Assembly (NCBI GenBank): GCA_033439295.1
Contig: JAVTLE010000021.1
Span: 2,790,009 to 2,854,008, forward strand
Direction: 5' to 3'
DNA from: Deuterostichococcus epilithicus
Lineage: Eukaryota > Chlorophyta > Trebouxiophyceae > Prasiolales > Stichococcaceae
DNA length: 64,000 bases
The first letter of the stretch is position 1, and each line of letters opens with the position of its first letter. Made by a program: the position numbers and the translations under genes. The notes under the pieces were generated by a model that saw nothing but the letters and a program-made list of their open reading frames with translations, did no database searches and was not told the origin of the DNA. Positions 25,974 through 39,900 of the stretch are shown here, one piece after another.

Positions 25974-28900
25974 TCAGTCCGCCGACAGCGTGCGCCGCCG
26001 CTGCTGCCAGCAGCGCTCCTGCTCAGCCTTTAGCACGGATAGGATGTCCCTGAAGGCTGGCCTCGCCGCAGGGTCCTCTTGCCAGCAGGCGCGCAGCAGG
26101 CGCGCCAGCGGCGGCGGGGCGTTGACTGGTACAGGCAGCCTGTCGCCCAGGACGCCCACGACATAGATGACCTGCATGGGGTTGACCAGCTGTCCCCAGG
26201 GCACCTCGCCTGCGCCACATCAAACTCTTTGAGGAACGCGTCTTGCCATGTCTCAATGCTGGAGTGGAGCTCATTGCAAAGCAAGACGCGCGGCATCAGG
26301 GTCGCAGCACATCGCATGCACAACAAATTGCCGCACCCGTCAGGCACTCCCACATCAGGACGCCAAAGGAGAACACCTGGCGGCAGCAGCATCAGATTCA
26401 GCACTGTTCAGTGTGCATGCCAACAACTGTAAAAAGGCAAAGAAGGTCAAGACGGAAATACTGCGCAACAGTTGCTTGGTGGCGTCACGCGCCAGCAGTG
26501 TCAGCCCTCACGCACATCGATAGACTCGGTGACGGGGCCGCCCTCAAACATCTCTGGCGCCATGTACTGCGGCGTGCCGGCGGTCGCATTCTTGGTGCTG
26601 ATGAAGGTCCTGCAGTTGTCAACAGCAGCACCGTTCTATGCCAGCATTGGGCGCTGAGCTCCTGTTGTCAGCACTTGCATCTGAGACCCTGCGGCATCTC
26701 CTGCCTGGAGTTGACTGTTTCCCAACTTGAAAACCTCAAGGCAGACGATTTTGGCACTCAATTGCCAGCCGCGCACACCTGTCCTTGAAGCGGGCTATGC
26801 CGAAGTCGCACACCTTTGCGCGGCCCTCAGTGTCCAGCAGCACTGCGCCGTCGGCAGCACGCAATGCGTCAGCAGTGTCCGAGACATGTCCCGGCTGACT
26901 GCATTGTCGTGAATGCGAGCGGCCGACAAGCGCCGTGTGGAGATCGATTCAAAAGCTCACCGTTCTGGCTCTTCAGGTCGCGGTGCACGATGTCGGGGTG
27001 CAGGTAGGCCATAGCGTCCGCCACGTCTACCAGAACTTGAAGCAACTGTACCGCAAAAAATTCACGAGTTTTTTTGCTGATGTCACCTGGCCGTGTACGA
27101 CTCATCCGACGGCACAGCTCGATGGGCGAGGATGAAGGCTCGGCACCGGCAAGCGCAGGGCGCTGCAGCTTGCAGGCCAGACGGGGTGCATTGCAGCTGG
27201 GCAGTGTCAGTGATGTGCGCCGCAACACCAGGCAACATGCAACGTGACTTCCTGCGGCGGTGGCTGCGACTGGCACACAGCCGGGGCCTCGTTGATGTGC
27301 AATCCCCAAAGGAAGTGCCGCCCACACTGGTCCACAGAGGTCACAAAGCCGCTTGGAGCATCCTGCATCACAGGCGCTCGGGATGCGTACCGCGGGGTAG
27401 GGCAGCGGCGGGTTGTAGCTGGCGGAGGGTGCGAAGGACGCATTGCTGCTGCCGCCACCGCCGCCGGCCGCAGAGTACATCGACGACTCGTCGTCCGACC
27501 CTGCCGATCGGCGCCCCTGGCCGCCTGCGGCGCGTCGCCGTTGCACATCTTGGTGCCAGGCCATGCTGCGTGCCAAGCGGCCTTGCCAGTCGCAAGCTGT
27601 CACAGCAAAATGCAAAGCTGGGTCGGACTGTCTGTGTCTGAACCTCAGCCATATGCACGCACCTTACGAAACTCAGCGCTGCACCCTTGAAATTCGAAAC
27701 GGCGCAGGATGCTTAGTTTTAGATGGGATTTGACCGTGGTAGGGGAGGGGCAGGCACACCGGCCGGGTGCAAGCGTGCGTGCAGGGAGCCCGCCACCAGT
27801 TCCTCCACCAGGCACACGTGCGGCGGCACCAGGCATGCGCCCAGCAGGCACACAATGCAGTCGTGCTGCAGCCCGCTTAGCACCTGGAGCACGACAGCGT
27901 GGCTTGTCCATCAGCGATTGCCCATCGCTTGCACCGCATGCACTGTGGAGCTGTGGGTGGTCGCGCTGTTTTTTTATGCTGTACAAAGGTGCCGGGTTGT
28001 GAATCTGATTCTCAGCGACAGGAGCCTGTGGCAGCACCAGGCTGCTCTGCTGGGCGGCAGCACAGTTTTGAGGCTCGGCGCTGGGGAGGCCAGGCAGACG
28101 AGGGAAGCGGGGGCGCACTTTGACCTCCTGCTGAAAGCTGTTGTAGGAGCCGTCATCATCGGCGAACGCCTGGCTCTGCATCACCTTGACGGCCACAGGG
28201 GCGCCCTGCCACTTGCCTGCATGGTCATCTAGGTGTGCTCAAGCAAAATCCGTGCGCACAGCCCCGTGCTGAACGGCGAGGAAGTCAGATAGTGTTCAGG
28301 CAACATGACTGACACATGGTAATCCTCGTGTAATGACAATCCAACGGCATGGACTACAACCATACGTAAAAGATGATGCGAGAGGCGCACCGCGGTAGAC
28401 GCTGCCGAAGGCGCCGCAACCGATGCGCTCGTCCAGGATGATCTGGTTGGCGAAGTCGATCTCGTGGCATGCCTGTCGCAGCACAGCATGGTTCCAATTT
28501 ACGACAACCTCCACTCTCGAGGGTGGCCGCAGGGCAGGCCTCTATGCCCATGCTTCACCATTCCAAGCGCATGCCGCTGCTGGCGACGTGGCACTGCATG
28601 TATGTCTGACCTGCACAGCTCCCTCAAGGATGAACGAGGGCCCTAGTGGAGGAGGTTGCAGTGGAAGTCGAGCCTGGAGATGCTCACGTGGCCAGTGGAG
28701 GGTGAGTCGGGGAGGCCGCCTGATCCGGCGCGCCCGCCCAGGTGGTCAGGCATGCCGCCGCGTGACATCAGCACGCGGCCCAGGCTGACTGACTGCAACA
28801 GCGCAAACGATGATTCAGGGGTTCCAAGCAGCAGCAGTATGCAGCAAAGTATGTCACCTTCAGGTCCGATGTGGATCATCTTAGTGTTGAACTGAGGTTT

Positions 28901-31900
28901 CTGCATCTGTTCCTTGCTCAGACAGCACGTACAAGGATGCCCACCTCCATGCCGCGGCTGCGCGGCGAGCCGCGGCCGCTCAGGGGCCGGAAGACGCCGA
29001 CGGCGGGGGCAGCGCGGCGCTCCCGGGGCGGCGACCCGTCGCCGGCGAGCGCCGCCCGCGACAGCCGCTCCAGCGTCCTAGGGCTGTCTGCAGAAGGCAT
29101 CTGGTGTTCTTCGATTCGAGGCTGCGCAGCAGTGTTTTGAGTAAGGACTGCGATTCCCACCTGAAGAAGTGGTGCGCCAATGAGCGGGCGGCAGCAGCAG
29201 TCAGCACGTGCAGTGCTTAAAATTTCAGGCGCAAAATGATGCAGGCCGACGCAGCGCATGTCTGCAGCCTTGAATGCAAAAGCCACCATTGTAGGCGGTG
29301 ACAGCACTCCCTCCACCACAGGCTTCATCTGTGGCAGATGAGGCCGTGCATAACCTGCGACCTTGCGTGCGAGGCAGCAGTGCAGGGTGGCAGGCTAGCC
29401 ATAGCTTTGGAGCAGAGCATGGCTGTACTACGTGCGACCTTTGGAGCAAGCCAGTCATGCAGGCGGTACACACACCCAGCTGCGACTCAAGTGGGCTCGT
29501 CACCTGTGACCTTGCGGGCGAGCCAGTCGTGCAGGCGGCCGCCGCGGGCGTCAAGCTGCACCGCGATGCACGTGCCCGGCGGCAGCGCCGTGCTGTCGGC
29601 CGCGCCGCTGCCGCCGACACCGCCTGCGTCAGACATTGGGCCACTGCCGGCGCCGAAGCCCGCCGAAGCGTACTCGTCCCCCTCGTCCAGGCTGCCGCCG
29701 CTCGCGCCTGGCTGCCACAGGCGCAGCGGGTCCAACCTGCAGCAGCAACTGATCAGCGATATGAGCCCTGGCCACAATAACTGCTTCGGTCACAGGGGTG
29801 ACTCTTTGGGTGGCTTTGGTTTTCCTGACATCAGCAAGGTCAGAGTAGGGAGGTCGCAGTCAATGGCACTTGTGCGATGTTTTGCACCTGCCAGGACGAA
29901 TCAGACGCCGCCTCCAGGCAAATCGTGAATTAGGCCGCATGCAAGCACGGGCCTTGGCTGCACTGCTGTAGGTGGTGAGGACAAGGCGCACCCTGACAGG
30001 CTAGCCAGGTTGATGGGCGCCCTCAGCTGCTCCCGCACAGGTAGGCGGCGATCGGCGGCGGTCATGTTCGTCATGCCACTCATGACCGACGTGGCGTCGG
30101 ATCCCTGCCGCTGCAGCGGCATCGTGAACGGCGGGTGCCCCCTCTGCAGCCATGCGCAGGGGCAGCATACTATGTCAGAAACCGAACTCGTTGGCAAAAA
30201 GAAGCTCAGCGCACACAACCAGCTCAATGGGCTGTCGCAGGGCAGGCAGCCGCTGCGTGCCCTGGCGATCCATCAGTAGGGGCCACTGCCGCGTCCACAA
30301 TCATAGTCGCTGGAACTGATGGAAAGTTTGGTCACCCGAGAGCCTGCCGGCTGCCGCCCCAACGGCGGCGGCGAGCCCAGCGGCTGGGCACCATACGCCC
30401 ACAGCTCACCAACAGGGGCCTTCGCCGCCGCCTTGTGCCTGGGGTGCCACAGCGGCACCATGCTGCCTGCAAGCGCAGCAATGCATGGTGACTCGGCACA
30501 TCCACTTGAGAGACTGATCGGTCCACAGCGGCTCCTGTCTTTCAGCTCCAGGTTACGGCACTGCTGTGATGAACGGGGTGGGATCACAGAGCCAGGAGAT
30601 GCCACCTTGAAGACCTGCGACGCGGACAACAGTGGCATTTCAGATCATCAGTAGGGTCGATGCTTGTGCGACAGAGCAGGCAGCTCGCCGGCCTCGGACG
30701 GCGGCGGCGTCGGCACCCTCATGCCGGGCTGCTGCGCCCACAGCGGCGCCGGCGCCGGCGCCGCGCCGGCCGCCGCCGGCGAGCGGGCGTCAACCGCCAC
30801 AGCGGCGCGCGCGACCGACATCTCCTTGTCACAGCCCTGCTGCGCGTGCGCGCCCTTCGCCGAGCTGACCCAGGAGTCCGAGCGGTGCCGCCGGCCGCCG
30901 GCGGCGGAGTGCGGCGGCAGGATGGGGCCGCCGCGCTCGGTGCCGCAGTCGACAGAGCTGGCGCCGCCGTCGAAGAGGTTGGCAGCCGCACGGTTGAAGC
31001 GCACGGCGCGCCACAGCGGCAGGCAGCGCCACAGCAGCATCGCGAGGATGGCCGCGCCGCCAATGCCTAGCAGCACGCCGATGGCGATGCCGGCCTTTGC
31101 GCCCTGCGACAGGCCGCTGCCTGTGCCGCTGCCCAGCGAGGCAGCGTTCGGCGCAAGCGCCGGGGCGAAGCCGACAAACCCTGGGTTCGCCGGCGGGGGC
31201 GGAGTGTCCGTCAGCACTATCAGTGGAGGCGAAAGCCCCATTCCGAGCAGCGGTGGCACGATCACAGGCGGGCTGGAGGGTGGCGGTGGGCCCCTCTTCT
31301 TGGTCGGCTTCTTGGTCGGCTTGGACTTGGGTGGCAGTGATTTGGGTCCGGGTGGTGATTTGGCTGGCGTTCTGGCTGGCGGCGCAGCCTCGTCAGAAGG
31401 TGCAGGCGCCAGGGGTGGTGATGATGGAGGTGAGTCGGGCGGCGCAGACGGCGGCGCCTGCGGCGACTGAGATGGTGGCGCTGCCAGGGGTGGCACGGAC
31501 GGCAGGGCTGACGGCGGCTCAGAGGGCGGCGGCGTTAGCGGCGGAGAAGCTGGCGGTGCCAGAGGTGTGGCTGCAGGCGGAGGCCGCAGGGGCGGCGGCA
31601 GCGGCGCCGACACAGTCGGCACGCGCTTTGGCGGCGGCAGCGGCGGGGCCTTGGGCGGCGGCACAGGGGCCTCCTTCTTGGCCGGCGGCGAGGCACGGAC
31701 GGGAGCTGCAGAACTGTTCTGCGGCAGGGCGGCCTCTGGACCTGGGGCCGGCGCCGCAGCCGGCGATGCGTCTGGCAATGTTGCAGGCGCCTGCGCAGGC
31801 GCCGGCAGCGGCGCACCGCCGGCGGCACCCNGNGCCTGCGCGGGCGCCGGCACGGGCGCAGGCAGTGGGGCATCCCTGGCGGCGCTGTCGTTGGTGTTGG

Positions 31901-33404
31901 CCGCCTGGGCTGCAGCTCGCAGCGGTGCCAGTGCACTGCGGACAAAGGCGGCGGGATCAGCCGGCACCGGCAGCCGCTCGCCGCAACAGAATGCCACGCC
32001 GCAGGCGCCAGCGGTGACAGCGCCCCGCGCCGTCGTTGTGGAGTTACCGCCAGCGCTGGCATTGCCCGAACCGCACAGCGCGCCGCTGAACGGCGAGCTG
32101 CCAAACCTGTTGCATGTGTTGCCGTTGAGGGTTACCCCGCCGAGGCGCAGCAGGTCCGCCACCGTCTGGCCGCCGGCGTCGGTTCTGTTGCCGGGCTGCC
32201 CGAGGCCCTCCGCTGCAGCGCTCGAGTAGCGGAGGTCGACAACGAAGGAGGAAGAGTTGCCGCCGGGCACGCCGCCGCCGCCGGCTGCAAAGCTGGCGGT
32301 GGCGTTGCTGCCCAGGCCCTTGAACTGCGAGCGGGGACACTGAACTCTGTCAGCTCTAGTACGAGTAGCCCCCTGGGCAGCATTGTTGGGGTTTGCTGGT
32401 GTGCTGCAAGTTCGGGTGAAGGCGCATAGCCCAGCAGGCATATCTGTGCCACAGGTTCAGCAGGAAGAGGCTGCATCATGCTTCAGGGCATGCTGCCAAG
32501 TCGAAAGCGCAATAATGGATCACCTGCAGAGCCGCGTCGTCAACGCTGCTGATATTGACGGCCGTTGCATTGTAGCTCAGTCCCAGCGTCCAACCTTGCA
32601 GCGCATCCTGCGCCCACGCAACAGCAGCAGCCATGCATGTATCAGTCCGATAAATGGACCGCCGAAGATTGAGAAGGCAGCTGCTTTATTCAAGGACCAG
32701 AGGACCGGTATGACCAGGCAAGGTCATGTCAGGTGTGGCCCACTGCGTAGGTAAATGATACATACGACTGATGAAACGACTGAGCCAGACGTGATTCGCC
32801 AGACGGGATTTCTTTTCATCAGACCAGGGCGGCGCACCTTCAGGTTGTTGCTGATGCACACACCGGCCAGCAGGGTGTGGTTGCCAGCGTCGGCAATTCG
32901 CACAACCGTCTGCTGCGCACACGCCCGCCCTGGCGGCAACGCGTCGCTGAAGCTCCCCGCTAGCGACCACTTGTCCGCTCCCGCCTCGCTGGCGACCTCC
33001 TGCAGAAGTGTCTGCATGTGCAAGCAGCAGGCAGTGGCCGCAATGAGTTCCCAGAACAAAGCACAGGATGACAGCATGCAATCAGAGTCTCCACTGGAAT
33101 TCAAACCTTCGCGACTAGCATGACGTATCAAAAATGAGGTCATCGATCTGGTCAAACCCACCTGGTAGATTTGCTGCCTTAGGGCATCTATCTTGGCGCT
33201 GTCCGCTGCTGCCTGCAGCAGCGCCCGCTCAGCTGGGCTGCTGGCTGCGTCCGCCACCACAGATCGACCGCTTGAGCAACCCACGACGAAGGCGCAGAGC
33301 AGCAGGATTGGCGACAGTGTGCGTGCTCCGCTGATTCGGCCAGGCCGCCGGACTCTGCAGCCACTTGCAGCCGCCGCCCCCGGTCGCGCATCGCGTCGCT
33401 GCAT
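25974..33404 (-). CDS. Receptor-like protein kinase: signal peptide, Pro-rich ectodomain, TM, TKL kinase
   Basis: Nineteen exons join in phase: 25974-26209, 26337-26376, 26516-26609, 26779-26842, 26961-27045, 27391-27524, 27760-27883, 28125-28216, 28391-28472, 28688-28792, 28945-29087, 29504-29736, 29998-30143, 30336-30466, 30557-30614, 30717-32324, 32524-32607, 32838-33011, 33162-33404; 1,291 aa. Residues about 30-51 are a signal peptide (LSPILLLCAFVVG). The ectodomain has several N-x-S/T sites and Cys pairs, then about 220 residues of PPSPPP-type sequence resembling algal cell-wall hydroxyproline proteins. The membrane helix is AGIAIGVLLGIGGAAILAML (near 571-604). The kinase domain is complete: IGCGAFGSVYRG, AVKVM, HRDLKSQN, DFG, GTPQYMAPEM, VFSFGVLMWECL and CWQEDPAARP; NPMQVIYVVGVLGDRLPVP suggests a TKL/Raf-like kinase. 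A Gly/Ser insert lies before the HRD helix. The weakest junctions are the donors at 30717 and 30557. Two Ns fall in the Pro-rich exon. Confidence 0.88.
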
Positions 33405-33950
33405 CTGGCTATGATTCGACGCTATGCCATTGCCGGAACGAGGCTGCGGTGGACATCAGAGCTGCTGCAGCGTGCGCGTCGCGATTACGCGACGGCCACC
33501 GTATGCACGAGGCCGTGCCGGTTTGTTGCATTCCCGTCGCCCGAAGCAAGTTGAAAGGTTTGTTACACGCGGCCCACAACGCGCCAGACGAAAAGCTTGA
33601 CACTTCACTTGTTGCGCGGCCTTGTTGGCGCTCGACGGGCTGTACACGCGGCAACGTGCCTGGCAAGTTGCGTGGCGACGGTTGGCTGAAAGTCAGCTGG
33701 TTTGAGCTGCCGAGGCCGCCCTGATTTCCGCCGAGATCATAATGACAGGGTTTAGGTGCCCCCCCACCAGCTTGAACTCTGCTGTGGTGCGGCAGCGCAA
33801 GACCCGATCGGAATTGGATCGCGAGCACAGAAGCATCGGCTGACTGCAAGCGTGGCGAGGGGTGCGCCACACGGCGAAAGGCCCATCGCCGGTGGCGATG
33901 CTCTGAAAGGGCCACAGTCCCTGACCTCGCTCGGTGAGCAGCAGGCAGGT
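33405..33950. promoter_or_regulatory. Divergent promoter region
   Basis: About 545 bp separate the start codons of the receptor kinase (minus) and the pseudo-deubiquitinase (plus). No gene fits here. It should hold both promoters; I cannot point to defined elements. Confidence 0.5.
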
Positions 33951-36900
33951 ATGGCGCGAAAGAAGAAGACGGCGCCCGTTTTGGCGGCCGATGATCAGCC
34001 GATGTCGACGCCCAAGTCAGGGGATAAGGCAGCCAGGCAGCCGGTACCGGAGGCTGAAACATCGGCCAGTGCAGCGCCCGCCTCCAGCGAACAGCCCGGC
34101 GCCACCTCGCAGATGATACACAACGCAGATACGGACTGCGGAGCAATTTTGCGCATGCTCAACCGCGGCAGCGTGTCTAGGTGAGCCTCGTCACCCTGCG
34201 GTCCGCTCTGATGCGGTGGTGCCACCGTGGCGCTCGGACGCTGTCCCCGGACCCCGGGCCGCTTGAGTCACAGCGTGTGAGGCTGTCGTATGTCCGGATT
34301 CGATCCATGCATGCGAGGGAGCCCGAGGCTGCTGTCATCGTGATGGGGGCCTTTCTGCCATCTCCTGCCCTGCACCGGCCTCGTCCGCCTGCACGTGCGT
34401 GGTGGATCTGCAGAACTTTCTGGCTGCAAGGTTGGATCAATGCTGATACCCGGCAGCGCGTCCAGCCTGCATGCTCCATCTGCGAGGTTCCCTGTTTGCC
34501 CGACTGCGTGTCTGGCCAGTCAAATCGGGGGTGCAGAGTACCCCTGGTTGCATCCGCAGGGCCAAGGCGCGCACAGCCTTCAAGCAGCTGGCGAAGGAGT
34601 ATTCCGGCTCCGAGCTGCCACATCGCTACCTGGTGAGACGCGCGCTTGACGCCTGCCGCACCCAGCTGGCCTGGCCCGGCGCCCCACCGCACAGAGCCAC
34701 TGTCACGACAGGGCGCTGCTGGCAGCTTTGACATGCACATCACCAGCACGCAGCCGTGCCCGTACTGCAGTCTGACCTATCTCGGGATGCAGCGCAGCTC
34801 GCTGCCCCCCTTGCCCCGGCGATGCGAACTGCCACGAGCACTGCAGACTGCAGGCCCGCAATCAGACCTCGCACCTGTGCATTGCAGGCGCGGCTGCTAT
34901 ACCACGAGGCGGCCTGCTCGGAGGAGGTGTCCGGCGACCGCGGGCCCGGCAGCAGGCTGACCCTGCTGCGGGAGGCGCTGACGGCGGCGGCAGCGTCGAC
35001 GGACGCCGCGCCTGCGTCGCTGGCGTGCGCCGCGCTGCGCGCCACGCTGGTGGTCAATCTGCTCGTCGAGAACGGGCGTGGCCAGGTGGGCTCGGGCAGA
35101 AGGAAGGCAGTTGTGGGGGCTCACGTGCGCACAAACTGCACTTCCGCCCCTGCGCCTGTCTTCAGCTGCATGTGCTCCATCCAAAGACTGAGGGAGGGAA
35201 GGCCAGGTGTCTGTGCAGAACCGGGGGATTAATCAGCAGCATTGCAGCAGCATTCTTTAGGCGATAGCGTTCCGTCCCATGGTCGGTCCGGAGAAGCTTG
35301 TGCTGTGTTTATGGCGATGCGCGGATGGACATGGGCATTGTGCGGATTCCACCAGGTGCTGGCAAGCTGACATGTTGCCAACGCACCGCGCAGGCCGGCG
35401 GCTCGCTGGAGGCGGCCGTCGCAGAGATGCGGCAGCAGCTGCGGTCGGGCATCGCGGCAGCGGAGACGGCGCTGCGGCCGCCGGCGCCGCTGGCGCCGCC
35501 GGAGCAGGAGCCGCTCATCGTCATCACCAGCGGCGGCATGCAGACCACGGACCCTTGCTGCCAGGTGCAGATGCGGAGCCGTGCTTCCTGACGCACATGC
35601 ATGACCCGACGTGTCACCCCATGCTCAAGTCAGGGATGCTGGCATATTTGCGTCACGAGCCTACTGGCTCAGGCCTTTGACTGCGCTGGCCAACGCCCAT
35701 TCGTTTCATGGCACAGTCACAATAATTTACAGCACAACATAGTAAGCACACTGCACGTTGCCATGTCCATGTATCTATCCGTTCCTGTCGGTGTCATGTT
35801 GCTCATGCTGCAGCATCGTCAGCACAACACGCAGCACGGCTGGCTCAGATGCAATTTTCAGCTGCACAAGCACAGAACTTGCAGAGTCTGCTGCTGCAAG
35901 GTCAAAAGAGTGACTGGTTCGTGCTGTCATGTGCAGAACGTTGTCAGTCAGGCGTCAGCATGGGCGGCGGGCGGCCGCTGGGCGGAGCTGGCCGCGGAAA
36001 AGGCAGCGGCGCTTGCGCAGATGGCGCGGACGCTGGAGACCTACTCCCGGCTGCTCGAGTCTGCAGCGCCGCCCGCGGACGGCGCCGCGCGCCTGCTGCA
36101 GCAGGTTATGAGGTGAGCAGCGTCAGATCTGCCTCCACACGCTGCCAGCTCCAGCAGTGTGGACACATAGGGGAAGGGTGGAAACCACTCCTGCAATGCC
36201 CCTGGAAGAGGTTTCAGGGCATGGCAGCAGAGTGGGCGCCACTCTTCCTCCCGACAGCATACAGCATACAGCACACAGAGCTTCTGTCAGCCAAGACTCA
36301 TGAGCAGCTTGATCAAGCGCTGCAGTGGAACTTTACGAGCAGACACATGTGACTGCCGCAAGTGATGTCATGCTCAGTGGAGAGTTGTATAGTACTCACT
36401 GTGCGGGTGCACCCCACAAAGCTTGGGAGTTGCGCGAACAGCTGCTCGCACCAAATGTGCCGCCGTCTTTCTCTCTGCCCTCAGCGCCTGACGGGCTTGA
36501 ACCCCACATCAATCAGCAATGCCCTGCCTGTTGACGCATGCAGGCTGGCGCCAGAGATCCTGGCGGTGCAGGCGGCGGGCGCCCCGGGCGGCGGCGCCCG
36601 CGCACCCGGCGCCAGCGCCGCTGCGGCAGCGCCGCCCGCCTGGGCNACCCNGGTGCTGGANAGCGTCGCGGCCGCGGCGCGCCTGCCGGGNGGCTTCAGC
36701 GGCGTCGGCGCGCAGGGCGCCGCCGCCGCCGCCGCCTACGGCGCGGGGGCCGGCGCCTACACCGCGGCCGAGCGGCGGGAGCTCGCGCGGCGGCTGGAGA
36801 CCCAGTCCACAGCGGCGTGGCTGCTGCAGAAGCTGAACGGGCGAGCCGGCGCCGGCGGCTACGGTTACAGCGCCGGCGGCGTGCCCAGCGGGCAGCTGCC

Positions 36901-39900
36901 GCCGCCCGGCGTGCTCGGTGGCAGCGGCGGCTTTGGCGCCGGCGGCGCTGGCGGCGCGAGCAGCCTGGCGCATGACGCCGCGCCACCGCTGTCGGTCGAG
37001 CGCGACTGGGACGTCGTGGCCCGGGTCAGCGTTCACCTCAAAATCCCTGAAAGATTTCCACCGGGAACCAGCCTGTAGGAGCTGTTTCACATGTCATGTC
37101 GTATGGCCAACAAACCCAGCCCAACCTCTGTGCAGACACAGAAGCGCCACACCCGCAGCGTGACATCTGCACACAACACTGCACGCTTGACGTAGCTGGA
37201 AAACTTGCATAGCCAGGCTTTGCTGGCGGTGCCGCATAGTGCTGACATACATGTTGTCTCTCGCTGTGCCAAGCGGCAAACCCTCCGCCAACCGGCATGT
37301 TTGCACTGAACAAGGGAGCGTCTCGTCAGCGCGAATCTCAACTGAGCTGTGAACCTCACACGATGCTGGGCTGCTCCTTCGCTCAGGACGCGGCAGCAGC
37401 AGCGCGCAAGCGGCCGAGCCGGCGGGCCGGCGGCGCGGCGCGGCAGGACCGGNTCGCCGCTGCAGCGCTTCCAGAGCGTGCGGCAGCACTGGGTGGGCCT
37501 GCCGCCCGAGCGGCGGCGGCGCCTGCTCTCCGTCCCCGTCAAGCGCCTCGCGCGGGGTGTGCTCTTGCACACTGCACCGTCATGCTTTGCCCTGCGCTCC
37601 GCCTGAATGAGGACTTTGGTGCGCTCTGCTGCACGCCTGCCTGGCAGCGCCGCTTCGCGTCGCGCAGTTGCCTGCAGACAAGCGGCCGAGAGGAGCTCTG
37701 CTGTGTGGGACAGGCCTCTCGCCCTCACCCTTCCAGAAGTTCTGCCTGGAGGGGTCTGTGCCATCACTGAGAGGAGCAACGCCACTCTGTGTGCGCGTCG
37801 ACACTCGCACAGCAGGGCGCGGAGGCAGCGGCGGTGGCGGCGGAGGGACATTCTCGTCTTCGCCTCCCCCTGTGGCGCAAGGTCCTGCACGCTCGGGCGC
37901 GCCCGCTTGCGCCTGAAGACGTGCTTCACCGGCCGCATGCCTTCACGCAGTGACGCGCGCGGAGCAGGGTGCGGAGGCGGCGGCGGAGGTGGCGCACGCG
38001 CTGCGGCTGCTGCAGGAGCGGGGCGACCGGCACGCCGCCTTCTGGGCCTGCCCACCCTGCGACGCCGCGTTCCCGTCGTCCGTGGAGTTCGGCGAGCACC
38101 TGTACACCTTCCACGAGGAGGCCGTCTACGCGGACGAGGCGGCGGGCACCTACCTCACCTGCTCCCACTGCGGCCAGGAGGTGCGCGCGCCCTGCGCTTG
38201 GGGTGGGTTGGGGAGGGGGGGTGAATGCTCGCATGACTCGCCAACGGAGTGGCGCTGTATGTTTTGCCTTGTGACACGCCCTGACAAAGCAAAGCCCTTG
38301 TCGTGCAGATCGTGGGCGCCTACTACCGCAGCCCCGCGGCCGCCGGCTTCCAGCTGTGCACGCGCTGCAACGCGGCGGCGGGCGGCGGCGCCGTCGGCGG
38401 CGGCCGCGCCCGCGCCCGCGGCGCCCGGCGGCCTCCGGACGGCGCCGGCGGCCCGCTGGTGTGTGTGCCGCACCGCGCCCCGCGCTGCCGCCGCCGTGGG
38501 AGGAGGCCGGCAGCGACGACGGCCGCGGCGGCCCCGATGCGGACGACTTCGAGCTGCGCCTCAGCCAGCTGCAGGTGTGTGTGATGGGTTTGCACCCATG
38601 CCAAAGCGCTGGCACTGCGTCACCCTGCCTGCGGCTGTTTTGTGGCGGTCAAGGCTGTCGACGGCCGACAGGTCGGGCTGTAACGACACTAGGAATCCGA
38701 GCTCCCACCTGCCCCCTCGACTGCATGAAGTTGCAGAGCGCACTTCGCCGGCTGATACAGTCAAACCACTTCATGACTCGCTGGGCTTTTGACACCACAG
38801 CTCGCACAGAGCTACCAGTACTCCCAGGACGCGCTGGCCAGCCTGTACGCATCAGGCGACGCGGCCGGCGCGGCTGCAGCGGCAGCCTCCGCGGGCTGGG
38901 GCCTGGCGCCGCACTTCATGCCGCCCGCCTCGGCGGCGCAGCGGCCGCCGACGCCCAGCCCCGNGGCGCCGGGCGGCAGCAAGGGCGGCGCCGGCCCCCC
39001 CGGCGGCGCCGGGAACCCCCGCGGCGGCGGCAGCAGCAGCTGCGGCGACGGCAGCGACGGCGGCCCGGCCTTCGCCTTCGGCCAGCGGACCTGCAGCCTG
39101 CCAGAGCCGCTGACGTTTGGCGGCAGCCCCACGGACGGGCGGCAGACGCCCGCCCGGGTGGCGAGCCCCTCCCGGGCGNAGNGCCCCGCGCGGGCGGCGC
39201 CGCCGGCAGCCCCGCCCGCGCGGGCCACCCACACAAGCGGGCGCGCGAGGACGACGCGGCCGCAAGCGGCGCCGGCTTCCCGCCGGCGGCGCCGGTGCCG
39301 CGCCCGGCTTTGGCGGCTCCTCGCTGCCGGCGCAGCCGCCGCGCACGCGGGCGCGCGGCCGCACGACAGCAGCAGCCCCCAGCGGCGGGCGGCAGTCCGG
39401 CCTGGCGGCGGCGCTCGGCGAGGCGCCGCCGGCGCTGCCGCCGGGCGTCGCGGTCATCCCCGACGCAGAGGGCCGCCACTGCGTCGTGGAGGACACCTCC
39501 GAGGTGGGCATTGCTCATGTTGCATTGTTGTCACTCGCACCGCTGGCCACTTCAGAAGGCAGTGGTGTGCTTTCGAAGTGGTTGATGTACCCGGAAGCAC
39601 CGCTGCTCAGGCTAGCTCAGCGACAGGGCCGAGAGGTGCACGTATCGATGTCGCACAGGACGGCGACTCTGGGGCGGAGAGCGACACTGGCACCTCGCAG
39701 CCGCAGGACCAGAGTGCAGGCAGCTGGCGCAACTTCGTGCAGGTCCGGCGGCCTGCAAGGCATTTGATGTATTTGGCAGCATCCGACGGCGCTTTGTGCA
39801 GCCTCTTCTTCGCACAGATGATCAGATGCCCTCACGGCTTGGGCAGCGTGCCGGCGCTGGCCGTCGGACGGAAACAGGGAGCATGTCGTTCCTGCAAGCA

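Noticed and set aside
30640-30660. Stop codon ending the 597-codon ectodomain frame, suggesting a separate Pro-rich membrane protein
   Set aside because: An acceptor for the next in-phase exon lies only about 35 bp beyond, leaving no room for a 3' end, and splicing from 30717 gives a normal receptor-kinase order with all phases matching.
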